From Trichostrongylus colubriformis (Eukaryota > Nematoda > Chromadorea > Rhabditida > Trichostrongylidae), in NCBI GenBank assembly GCA_963978905.1, contig OZ022260.1:4143725-4207724 (forward strand): a stretch of DNA of 64,000 nt, written 5' to 3'. Position numbers and translations under genes: made by a program. Position 1 is the stretch's first letter. Each line of letters opens with the position of its first letter. Positions 22,432-33,325 of this stretch are shown here, piece by piece. The notes under the pieces are model-generated. The model worked only from the letters and a program-made list of their open reading frames with translations. It was not told where the DNA came from and did not search any database.

Positions 22432-25400
22432 CCTCTGTTATATGTACTTTTTGTTACAAATGACGACGTTTCAAATTATTTTGGCAAAGAAGGGGCGCAG
22501 GAGAAGGTGTGTAGTAACGAGTGATGTCGTTATGACATGCCTAACTTGGGGAGCAACGGAGTCTTCCGTGCTCGAGTGCCGCTATTATCGTGGACGAAAG
22601 TGTGGTTATGTCACTAGTTTTAGTTTTGCACCAGAAATCTCGACGCGTCGTGCAAACCCGCTCTGGAAAACTCCGCCCATAAAAAACTTGTTTAGAAGAA
22701 GAGACACACACATAGTCGGTTTCGGGTCGGTTTTGCCTCGATCGGTTCCTCGCACCGACAATGAGCCCGTTTTATAGTGGCACGTACCCAAAGAGCAGCT
22801 TCAGCACCGCCCACTAATCGCTGGGCTTGTTAAGGCACGTACACACAAGGTCAGCCTCAAATCCTTACAAACTCGTGCACGAAAAGCCAACACGAAGTCG
22901 CGTACACATGTAGTCGGCCTCAGCCCCGCCCCAGACAGCCCCGCCCACTTGCGGGCTTTGCGTATTAGCATTTTTCAATCGACTGTCACACTAGGGTCAA
23001 CTGTGAAATGTCGTACTTTCTACTGACCATGTTTTTTATATAAATAAATAGTTGCACTGACAGAATTACTTCAAGTGATGAAGGCGTGATTTATAATTTC
23101 ACAAAGAGGAATGTCGAAATAGTAATAACGCCTTATACCACTGTATTATATGATACGATTTATAGCAGCATAGTCTAACAAATAATCTGTGGATTCATAG
23201 TTCTAAATAAATCATTTTTATATAAAATACTATATTAATTTTAGCGAGTGCTTAACTAGCTGTATAGAAGTGCAAAGTTGTTATACCTCCACTACATTGC
23301 TTGCTATTGACAAAAATAGAATTAATAAAATCCGTTGGGTAATAGAATATATTATATATTAACTAGTAATGTCAACCACCTGGCAATAAACGGTAGATTA
23401 TGATTATTAGAAACATGTTTTTTTGCCCTATTTTCCTCAGATAGGTGAATTTCCATGCTTCTGACGTCTACAAGGTGGATCGATTCGTATCCACTGCATA
23501 CGCAGAGGAAGCGAAGCAGTTGCTAACGGAGCTTTTTATTTGTAATGAGAGCGAACAATAAAGCTGGAGGGTTCTCTCTAGAAATACAAGAAGGGAATTT
23601 TCAGGAAAAAAATTTGCAATGGTTATTCTTTGAAGAAAGTTCCCCGTTTCTGCGAGATTCTCGAAAGGAGACGTCTGGAAAAGACTGTAGAAGCTGCGAA
23701 AGGCATCTCCGCATGTACACTGTCACTATTAGGTCCCCGCGAATTTCATAATCAACAGTAGGCGGAGTTAGCTTCTGAGTATTAGTGAGGTATCCTGAAT
23801 TTTGTTCTATTGCTTTGTTGATGAAAGAGATGAGCAGGCGGTGTCATTTAAGGGTCTCGGTGAAGGATACAGAAAAGAGTTTTTCCTAATTTGTAATATT
23901 TTGTAAAGGAGATCAGTGGTTGACTTTTCAAAACAGTGGTTTTGGTAATGTGGTTAATGAAAACTTCTAAATTGGGTCACGCAAATTAAAGCTGGGGGTC
24001 TGAAGATTATTTGGGGCGAAATTACTGATGACAAGAGAGGGCTCCCCGGCTTTATAAGAGCCGTCTCCTTCAACAGCTGCCACTTGTTTTATTCCAGCAC
24101 GCCCTTCGGCCCGACCCGCCCCTTTTGAGAATAAACGGCGGGAAGGGGGTTAATTTCTTGGGTATTTGACCGTTTCATCCCGTTTTTCTTTATTTTAATA
24201 CTAATCAGTACGTCGACCTTCATATTTGATGTCCATTCCATATTCGGCCTGAATTACCCCTATCGCTGCCTTCGAAAATTTTCCTCAAGTGATAAAAGTT
24301 TCAAAAAAACTCTGTGTTTCGAAAATTTGTTGGAAGTGAAAGGATGAGGCGGTAATGAGAGGCCTATAGGCTGTAAACTATTGGAGCTCTCAGTCATTTC
24401 CTTAAGATTCTTGCAGAATATTTTTAGGTTTGGGGAAGCCTTGTGAAGGTAGAGCTTAAATGTTGGGAACACGAAATGTCGGGGTCCCCTCTGATACATG
24501 CCTTCCAAACTGTCTACAGGCCTTATGGAGTCCATGGAATTTAGTAGCGATGGCTAGAATTTGTGTGGAGCAAAATAACAGAGGTGAGAGAAGATAAGGC
24601 GACACATAGCAAAGCGTTGTTCTTGCATTTTGTTATCGATACCCTATAGAAAGATTATTCGGGAACGGATCGGCCGACGTGTTCTCGCGTCAGGGCGTCC
24701 CGTTCTCTTATCACCATGCGATATATGGCATCGTTTATCAGCTATCTATGCTATGCATTATTTGGCTTCATTAATCTTTCATCGGTCAGGATCTCAATAA
24801 AAAAAATCTATTTCCTGCACTCGGTTGTCGGTAATTCCTGATTTTGTCGGGAAGTAAAGACGGGTGTGCAAACATCGGTAGTCAGAATCGGAAGTGGGAA
24901 CGCACTAGGGTACGGAGCGCTTAGAAGCTATTTATTTCAATGAACTGAATGTCGGGATAGGACAAACCTGGACCACTGTGATCAAGTTCTGGCATGAATT
25001 CCCAGGAAGTTTTCAAGATATTCAGCTCTTCTAATATGTGAGAACTGGTAGTCGAAGGAGATGTCGACTCACAATTGCGCTATCTACTTCTTAGGCAATC
25101 GAGCCTATAGTATCTTGTGAAAGGCATTACCCGTGCTTCCTTTTTCTAAGGGACCACACAGCCTCACAGATCCTCAGTTGGCAGTGAGGATAGACACTTA
25201 CGTACTAACCTTCAGGTTATAGTTGAAAGAATCGTCCACGGAAATTTCGATTCTATTCTCTTAAAATCACTCTACTAGAAACATTACATGAGCAGAAATA
25301 CGGAAAAACCGCAGAATTCCCTTCATTCCTAAATAGAAATCGAATAGCTGGAGGGAGATCAACTCGTTTGAACTCCCGCCGAGCAACATTTGAACAGCAA

Positions 25401-25610
25401 TCAGCGACCAAAACGCAGTTCAAATTTTCGCGCCCATGTTGAATTGCTTCTCACTCTGCGTCCCTGACCACGTGAGTGTGGCCTCCTTGAGCCTCGGCTG
25501 CCTAGCGTCCAACCCTCTCAGACGCTCACCCCGTCGTTCACACCTTGAGGTGCTTATTTCACTTGGAATCGTGTATTTGCGCCTCAAACGTTGCATGCGG
25601 CCCTTATTAA
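22432..25610. other. Intergenic stretch without recognised gene
   Basis: Short frames only. Possible degraded R1-family ends: AATCGTCCACGGAAA near 25230 and TTGCATGCGGCCCTTATTA at 25590. Otherwise nothing I can support. Confidence 0.4.
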
Positions 25611-26091
25611 AGGCACACCCCGCGATAAATTGTGAGAGCTATCGCGCGTATTACAGGAAGTAGAGCCCTGATTTACTCACCGGTGAAGAAAAATGAATCA
25701 AAAACCCTCACAACCACCAAAAATGAAGCTCCCTGCCCTCAGTCCTCGTACGAGTATAGGAGATTAGAAATGATTTTTTGCTAAATGTATCGCGCAAAAT
25801 GCCACGATATCACCCATTCTTCCCTGTTTAAGCCACCATCACTATCCAAATGCTGCCTTATCTTGTCTTATCTCACGTTTCCTTTTCCACGTAAGAGCCA
25901 CGTTAGAAATTTGTTCGTCCGAAGCCAGATGTGATTCGGGTCTGAGGGTGCTACTCGTCTCGGGTAGAGCGCGCCTATCGCCGCGAGGATGCACAATCAA
26001 GCCGCAGCAAGGTTGCAGCCTGAGCAGTCATCTAAGGACCTACTTGCCCCAAGAAAGTAAGCCACTAATGTGATTATCGCGTAGTGTGCCT
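25611..26091. mobile_element. TTAA-flanked element
   Basis: Left TTAA at 25607-25610 then AGGCACACCCCGCGATAA. The right end complements it (TTATCGCGTAGTGTGCCT) before TTAA 26092-26095. The TIR is about 18 bp with mismatches. The right TTAA is also the left flank of the next element. Confidence 0.55.
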
Positions 26092-26095
26092 TTAA

Positions 26096-26552
26096 AGACA
26101 CCAGAAGGGGGTAATTTTGGCTTACGGTAGAACAGACGTAGTGTGGACGAGCTTTAGTAGCCGCCATTGCACAAACTCGCCAATTAGACGCCTTGGCATG
26201 GTGCCAACAGGAGATGTTTCTATAATAAACTCGTTTTTTCCTTCTACCTTTTACTTTGTTCTTTCTTATATTGTTTCTAGATGTACTTACATGAATACTA
26301 ATGTAGTTGGGAATGGCCACTCCACTGCGCTGGGAGTCAGGTGATACAACTAACGTTGGCCCACGGCCCGTCTCCTACAGCGGACAACTCGGAATGGATG
26401 CGCTGATGCGAATGGGATGCGAATACACACCGCAGCGTCGCGCTTTTCAGTCCGGGTTTTTTCGCCTATTATCGCTTCTAACCTTGAGTGTTCATTACAA
26501 AATGCTCATTTCTTTGCATCTTCCTCTTGTTTCGGACCCCCTTCCGGTTCCT
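26096..26552. mobile_element. TTAA-type element, family R3 (copy 2)
   Basis: 457 bp between TTAA sites (26092-26095, 26553-26556). Nearly collinear with 43432-43887 over its whole length, including ACCAGAAGGGGGTAATTTTG at the left and CTTCCGGTTCCT at the right end. No transposase is encoded. Confidence 0.75.
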
Positions 26553-26932
26553 TTAAGCAGATATAACACAAATATGTGGGTAACAAATGAACTCAAAGGC
26601 AGCGATGGGGGGGGGGGATTTGGACGGATCATGAAAAATTTGGAGAACATGAATGTCAAGGTGCTCAGTAATACGACGGTGGAGAAAAAAGAAAGGAAAG
26701 AACCAAAGACCCAAGAAATAGAATCCCTTCCTACCCTTGATCCTTGACGCGGCCGACATTTCCACCAAGAGGCGGGTAGTGTGTACGAGTTTTCCATTGG
26801 CATGCTTCCAAATCGTAAACACGATTGAATGTTTGGAATACGACAGCATCTAATTTCTGGAGTGAGTCTCAAACTAAAACTGCGAAAGCGCGCAGTGATA
26901 CCTCAAACCATGGAATCTCCTTGGCCACTCAC

Positions 26933-27279
26933 CGTAGCTAATCAAGACTCGCATCGCCTGAAGGCGGAATCCGTCATCGAAGGGCGTCAACTGTAAATCA
27001 TCACACAGTTTTAACTGCTCGGGGGCACGCTTTCGACGGGGATTCGTCATAAATACGCTTCTTAGGTCCCGGTTGTCGCGAAAGCGAGGATCGCTCCTTA
27101 GTTCCTGTGGCGCGCGGGCTCCCGTGGGTTTGACCGCCGCGGCTCCACGTTGGTCATATTCCGTGATCGTTCGATATCGAACGATGGCTGCGCACCGCAG
27201 CACCATCACGGACCTCCCCGGGCAGTCTTCTCTGGGTCTATCAAATCGTGTGGTGTGTTCGTCATTTTTCGTCAGGACC
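26933..27279 (-). CDS. Possible internal coding exon, family unrecognised
   Basis: On the minus strand an open stretch runs to a strong donor, TACG|GTGAGT, at 26933. Its last third looks like protein: DPRFRDNRDLRSVFMTNPRR, then RAPEQLKLCDDLQLTPFDDG and FRLQAMRVLISYG. The frame is closed by TGA just before 27330, so the acceptor must lie between there and about 27100. No partner exons were recognised on either side, and the region is GC-rich. It could be an orphan exon of a gene with large introns or a gene fragment. Confidence 0.3.
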
Positions 27280-27329
27280 ATACGGGCCTCTCTAACGAGG
27301 CCGGTGGCGGCACCCCGGGGTTTGGCCTC

Positions 27330-29626
27330 TCAGAATTAGCAATGGAATTGTCCCAATCTCTGGAATCCGCCTGAAGTATCCTGATAGTGTCGTCGGACGG
27401 GGCTCGTAGCGAGAGCCCGGCGTGAGTGTTTCTTTATACAGTTATGTCGTGTACAATTATGCTATTAGTTCACATAAATCTATCGGTTCTCTCGTGTAGT
27501 TTTCTTACGTATCTCTAAAGGTATTTCCTCACTCTTTCTCGCGTCACTTGTGTTCGTGTCGTACTGTTTCAATGACATGTGCAACCTGGGGTCACTGGGG
27601 AAAGTTCCCAGGCGTCAGCCTGTGTGACACCGTTAATGTTACCCTAGTAGTACAGTATGTTATTCGGGGCCTCAGGGAAGTTAGGCTAGGCGTGGTCCGC
27701 GATCCTTGCGGACCATCCATGGGGCACCGTTTGCAACACCGGTTCCCATAAGACCCACTCATTTTAGGAATTTCTGAATAACGACATTACCCCGTAATAC
27801 TTTCTTTGAATTTTAGTGGTTGATTCATTTAACGATGCTGTTTCGTTCCCCGTGGTCGCTGAGCTGATAAACACTGGTTCGACAGTCACCCCTCGCACAT
27901 CACGCAATGCGATGGTGTTCCCCTACGTCTAATGGGCATAGACAAAACAGTAACCGGGCAGGAATGGACCACCGAGCGGAGCCTAACATTTGACGAGGAA
28001 CTTCAAGGTTTGGTGAGGGGGCACATTTAGTCCGTTGGAGGAGTCGAATCTGCTCCAGTCAAGGGAAGTACAGCCGAAAACAAAAATACGTAGCGTAAAA
28101 TCTAAGTATGGGCGATTTCAGGAGCTTACGGGAACTACCGTGATTAGAGTTGCTCTTTGGCGCTTCAGCGCAGTTTGTGTCATAGTGACCTTGTTGAACA
28201 ACCAACACATCTGTAAGAGCTTAATTCCTCAAACTTCTCTGTAACTGAACCACGACTTCCGTTGATCCATTAAAGTGGCTTCGAGCGCGCCATATCGAGG
28301 CGAGTGGAAGTCATAATGGAAGAAATTTCGCGTTGCGACGCGATACGTGCAAGTGTGCGAGTTAGGGTTTGTAATTGGTTCCCAAAGTGATTACCGTACA
28401 AAATACGGTAAAATGTTTTGGTTGAGCGGAGGACTGTGTTCCAGAATCGGTGTCGGGTGTTGGCTTTTTGCGAGTGCAGTTTGATCGGGAGGGGGGGGGG
28501 GGTAGCATGCTCTAGAATGCTCTGTTTCAGGAAGTGAAAGCCCATGTGATGGATCTGCGAACATCTATTGACACGTTAATCATGCAACGGGATGTCGATG
28601 TTCAACTTTTAACAATGTTGACACGTCAGTGATCCATAGATGTTTAACAATCAATAAAATGTCCCCTCTACCTTTATTAGGATATCTGAGCTTCAATTTT
28701 CTCCTGCTTATTCTTCCCCGACATCGCTCAACGGTTTATTATTAGTGCAGAGAGTTATTAAAAGCTTTTGTACGTAGTATTGGAAATCTGACAGAAGAGG
28801 AGATGCGATTGCTCTCGCAAGATCGCTCCCCTTCTTCCCACAAGAGCGTGCTTCTCACAAATGGGGAATACTGCCCTATCATCTGTTTGGGAGCGGACAC
28901 TGTGACGTGAGGAGCAATGGGAACCAAGGGTCTGTTCGTTTCACTGACTTTCTACTCGTCTAAACTGACATCAGGTGCATGGGGAATTCGTTTGAAAACT
29001 GAATCAAGTGGCAGAAGGGTAGCATATCTTCCATATGGAATAAAACAATATAACAATTAACACATTGAAGTCATATTTCAATTATGCCAAATGCTAGAGT
29101 ATAATTTTTGGAGAAATGATGAAATTACGAACAAGAGCTCGAATGAAGTGCAATATAGGTGTGTATTGTTCTGGATACAGCAACAGAGATTATTATTATT
29201 ATTCATTATACAAACCAATATCACTTCCGGTTTTTTCTGTTTTTTCCAGCGAAATCCAATGGCTGTTCAATTAGGGCATCAGAGAACCAGAGAAGAGATT
29301 GTCCTTATTTCCAGAAAGCATGAATCAATGCATGCTACTTTGCTATAATTAAACAAGTTTTATCTAAACGTCTCCACTCGCCATGAGCGTGCTCAAGGTC
29401 TGTGGGCACGAGAGCGTGTCGATGGAGTGATAATAGAGTTGGAACCGACACGGTAGAGGTCCATCAATGAGACCAGCGCAACGCCCATCCTCACCCCGCC
29501 CACACGCTGGAGTGCCCATCTTTTTCGAGGCTCCGATAAAAATGATTTTCATTCGGTTTCTTCCCATCTAGCACCGTGATCATTCGAAGTATTTTCACTT
29601 CCCACACTGTGCACAAATGCCCTATC
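27330..29626. other. Intergenic stretch without recognised gene
   Basis: A G run at 28491-28501 and no family-like frames. The 28550-28640 segment contains repeated TGTTGACACGT / TTGACACGTTAAT words and the complement of AACATCTATGGATC; possibly a small decayed palindrome. Confidence 0.35.
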
Positions 29627-29635
29627 AAAGTTAGT

Positions 29636-29877
29636 GGGTGTGTACGCTTATGTCAGGATTGTCGCACGACGACGAGCGGCGTGCGACGCAGTGTGTACGA
29701 GCTATGCGCGTCGCGGCCGTTGAGTCTTAGAACGATTACACGGAGATGCTATGGGGGCGCTACGCAGTTCACTTGTGATCGCTCCGGGACCTAACAACAT
29801 GGCACCTTTAGCTCGTCCGCCTTGCTTCGCTTGCGACATGCTGCGGTGCGTCAATCCTGACATAAGGGCACACACCC
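29636..29877. mobile_element. Mutator-like MITE with exact 9-bp duplication (copy 1)
   Basis: 242 bp. Inverted ends GGGTGTGTACGCTTATGTCA / its complement with GGGTGTGTGCCCTTATGTCA, extending to about 25 bp. It is flanked by AAAGTTAGT at 29627-29635 and 29878-29886, exact. A 9-bp duplication is characteristic of Mutator-type transposases. CpG-rich interior, no ORF. Confidence 0.8.
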
Positions 29878-30295
29878 AAAGTTAGTGATGGGGTTCCATT
29901 CTATAATATCACATCTCCCTCTTCGAACCCTCAGTCTGAGAAATTCCGTTATTCACTGCCTACCTTAACGATTACAACCCCCTCCCAGCGCATCAAATAC
30001 GACTTTCCTGTTAAGGATTCCTCGACGGAGGCTTGACCTGCATGACATGAAAGCTGTGCCCAAAACTTTTGTGAATACTTGCTCCACTTATGTACCGTAG
30101 ACCCTTTTCACAGATTTTTATGCGTACAAAATCATCGGAAAATACCGGAAAATTTAGACAATAAATACGGGTTTCTTCTGAAGTACAAAACAGAAAAACC
30201 GTAGAATCCCGCAGGAAAACCCCAAATTCTGATGGCAGCAACACCTCTGGACGAGATGGAATCTATGAGCTTTTCAGTAACTGTACTGAACAGTC

Positions 30296-31156
30296 CTACT
30301 ATTCTTCCACTTCTTGGGCGTATTTTTCTTCCCTGTTCCAACTAATGTTCATTGAAAGGCGTCTCTCGAGCACTTCTTACATGTAGTCCATCGGATTCAG
30401 GTCCAGGGATTGGCTTGGTCCCTCGAGAAGTGTGACTGCCTGACGCTAGAAGGCTTTCTTCACTTTTGTTGTTGTGTGTTTTGGGCAGATATCTCGCTGT
30501 GGAATCCATCCAGCACGCATGTCTTTCCTCCTCCATGGTAGTACGATGCTCATCATCATGTCCCTGTGGCCTTCACCTATCATCGTTCCTCTATCTACGG
30601 AATGTGACCCACACCATACAGTAAAAATACCCCATGCACAACCTCATACTCTCAACCATGTTAAGTTGCGGGTGCCGTGTACTTCGGAATGAATCTTCCG
30701 TCAAAAGTTCGCCTCGCACTTCAGATACCATCACTTCACATACAAACGAATCGAACTTGCTTTCATCGATGAAAAGGATCTTTCCGCGTGCCACTGAACC
30801 GCAGGTGAGATGGCACCGCGCAGTGACAATTTTGGCTTCTCTATTCTTGGGTGATTTAACCGGCTTTTTCCACGTGGTCTGTGGATTCCAACATCATTAA
30901 ATTCTCTCCACACAGTCTGTCGACTGATTTCGATCCATCCCTCCCAGAAAACATAGTGGCAATGTTCACAGCCATGAGAAGGGAAACGGCTTTCAGCGGC
31001 GAATGATTCGCCTGTCTTGCATGGAAGAAGCAAAGCAAAGGTTTCCCGTTCTCTCTGCATTACTGGTATTCCAACCTCGTACCGTTTCATGATCGACGAT
31101 ATCGTTTGATCGGTTAAAGCTGTTGTCTTGACAGGAACTCGTTTATGACCACGCAT
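30296..31156 (-). pseudogene. Tc1-like transposase relic
   Basis: Minus-strand pieces in several frames give a Tc1-type DD34E transposase. It opens with the HTH region (TALTDQTISSIMKRYEVGIP), then ISRQTVWREFNDVGIHRPRG, then ILFIDESKFDSF with the first catalytic Asp. Near 30420-30370 comes EGPSQSLDLNPMDYM with the second Asp; the normal Glu step is disrupted. Frameshifts near 30790 and 30536 and an in-frame stop make it inactive. Terminal repeats were not identified. Confidence 0.7.
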
Positions 31157-32851
31157 CTTTCATCGTTTTGTAGCACAGCAACATATCTCATACACTAGCC
31201 CAGGTACAACATACTAACAATAAGACTTTGCTCGGATTGGTTCAACAGAAAAAGTGACAACTGAAAAACCATTCTATCAAAGACTTTTGAGCGCTATTGT
31301 AATTATCTCACTTTTTTTTTCGCAAGCGTGATCTTTAGGTCTTGGATGTTTTAATTTTTGCGAGGTTCATGATTTCGTTGGCAATGACCCTGTTTGTTGG
31401 TGCGATGCTCAAACAGCCTTTTTTCATATCAGGCCGTCAGAACATCGTAATGACATACGGTGGGATCCGTACCTATGAAGATATGCACCTTATCACCAGT
31501 AAAGAAAGGTGAAAATCTCAGTCCCCGGGTGCGGCTTTGTATAAACCTCGTCACGGTTTCGATATGTATTTCTTTTTGTTCTTGAACTCTTCGTTAGGAT
31601 GTTGATCTCGAGACTCGCACTGACTTCGGTAAGTGGCTCATCCAAAGGAATGTGTTTATCCAGCCGATCTCGAATTCAGTAGCTTGATGAGATAAATAAT
31701 TTGCCGGGTACTTACTAATTGTCTTGATCCTCCTAGGCTCTGAAGAAGGCGATCCGCCACTTGCCACGTCAGTGAAATTCTCGAGGTCAACCAGAAGGGC
31801 CTGATTCTGGTGCATGATGCATTCTTCTCTCAGGCTCATTATTGGACGAATAACCTGAATCTAGAATGCCTCGAGGGGTTTTGCGTGAACATTTGCGATT
31901 CTCGTGCCAACTCCCTACCCTGATCTTATAATCGTCTCCGTTATGGAAATATGGCACATCTACAATGGCGACCGTATTACGCACCGGTGACCGTTTGAGG
32001 TCAGGGTTATGTTGTTTGACACGAGAATCGCAGCTTTCTCCGTGAAAATGACGCAAGGCATTCCGAAACCAGGTGATCCAGTCAGTCATGGACCGGAGAG
32101 AAAAATGCCTGATGGAAACACTGGACTATGGGCGCTATACATTTGATGACGGCTTCCCAGCCGTTGGGATGGGTAGCAAAGGGTGAAGCGCTGCTCACCT
32201 TGATCTCGAGGATCCCATCGGCTATTGAGGTGGCTCAATAAACGAAATGGTTTTGCTGGTCTCAAATTTCAGCAAAATTGATGGGATATTTGGCCGGGAA
32301 CTTATGAATTTTCTTGACTTTTTGAGGTTCTAAAGTAGGCTATTCGCCGAAAAGTAAGCAATAAAGGTATTTAACAGCTTCGAGAAAAGTTCAAGAATAC
32401 GAGACCATTAACACAAAATGTGTGGGTTATGTGATAGCACCTTATTGGAAAGCGCCATGCTTGTGTTTTTGTACTGTAATCCAATGAACTATGAAAACTA
32501 GTGTGTGTTTACAGCAACTAAGTCGTTTATTAGAACAGATGCCAACTGCCAACGTTACAGAAGAGGGGCACCTCATCATGTCGGTGGTTATCCTTATGGG
32601 CGTGTGTAAGAGCTGGTGAATCAATTGGAGTCACCGAGACTCAGAAAAGAGAACACCATGTAACACGTTTACTTTGGGACCGAATTGAAAACGAAGGCGG
32701 AGCTCATAATGCACACAGTCGAGTAAATCCGCTTCTACTGGGTCAAAGCGTACATTTTCCCCCGTATTCGATCCTTCCGTATTTCGTTTGCATGGATGTT
32801 GGCACTTCGTCTTTATGTGTGCGTGACCTGTGCATGATACACTTTCATCGT
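31157..32851. repeat. Stretch with a diverged duplicated segment
   Basis: The block at about 31607-31730 resembles 32200-32320. On the minus strand both read CATAAG/AAGTACCCGGC-AATAT, then a GAGATCGGC / GAGACCAGC block, TTGAGCCACCT-like and ATCTCGAGATCAA-like words. The type of repeat is unknown and no gene is supported. Confidence 0.35.
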
Positions 32852-32967
32852 TTTCATCACTCTAACGATCACTCACAGTGATCGTTAGAGTGATGAAAGA
32901 GTTACAGTGGTAATAGTGCGTGGTAATGCGTTCGTAGGCCACAATGCCGCACTATTACCACTGTAAC
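32852..32967. repeat. Pair of adjacent perfect hairpins
   Basis: Hairpin 1: 22-bp perfect stem (32852-32873 with 32877-32898) and a 3-nt loop. Hairpin 2: 20-bp perfect stem (32901-32920 with 32948-32967) and a 27-nt loop. Spacing between them is 2 nt. Same layout as 19221-19313 with unrelated sequence. Confidence 0.75.
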
Positions 32968-33084
32968 AGAATGTACCTGCGCCATAAACTGGATTTGCTT
33001 CACGATCCTGGCTGAAATACAAAGGAAGCTCCTGCCAAGCAAGAGGATACACATACGCCTTCCCTTACCGCACGTGCAAGTCTT

Positions 33085-33325
33085 GATTCACCAAATTCGA
33101 GAAAGGATTGTTTCTCTCGAAGATGCTCCGAGGTCGAGTCGGTCTCCGAGGATTTGGAAGTACTACGTTCCACCGTGGAAGAGGATCCGTACTTAACAGT
33201 CACGGAAATGGCAACCATACTCGGCTATAATCAGTCAACGACTGTACGTGGACTGGAAAAGCTCGGTAATGTAGCAAAGCTTGGCAGGTGGGTCGTAGAG
33301 GTAAACTATAGGCATCGACCTTATA
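33085..33325 (+). pseudogene. Mariner transposase N-terminal fragment
   Basis: From 33154 the frame gives EVLRSTVEEDPYLTVTEMAT, then LGYNQSTTVRGLEKLGNV and KLGRWV, the second helix-turn-helix of SETMAR/mariner transposases. The preceding FSLEDAPRSGRP-type segment is present but frameshifted. No catalytic region follows. Confidence 0.65.
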
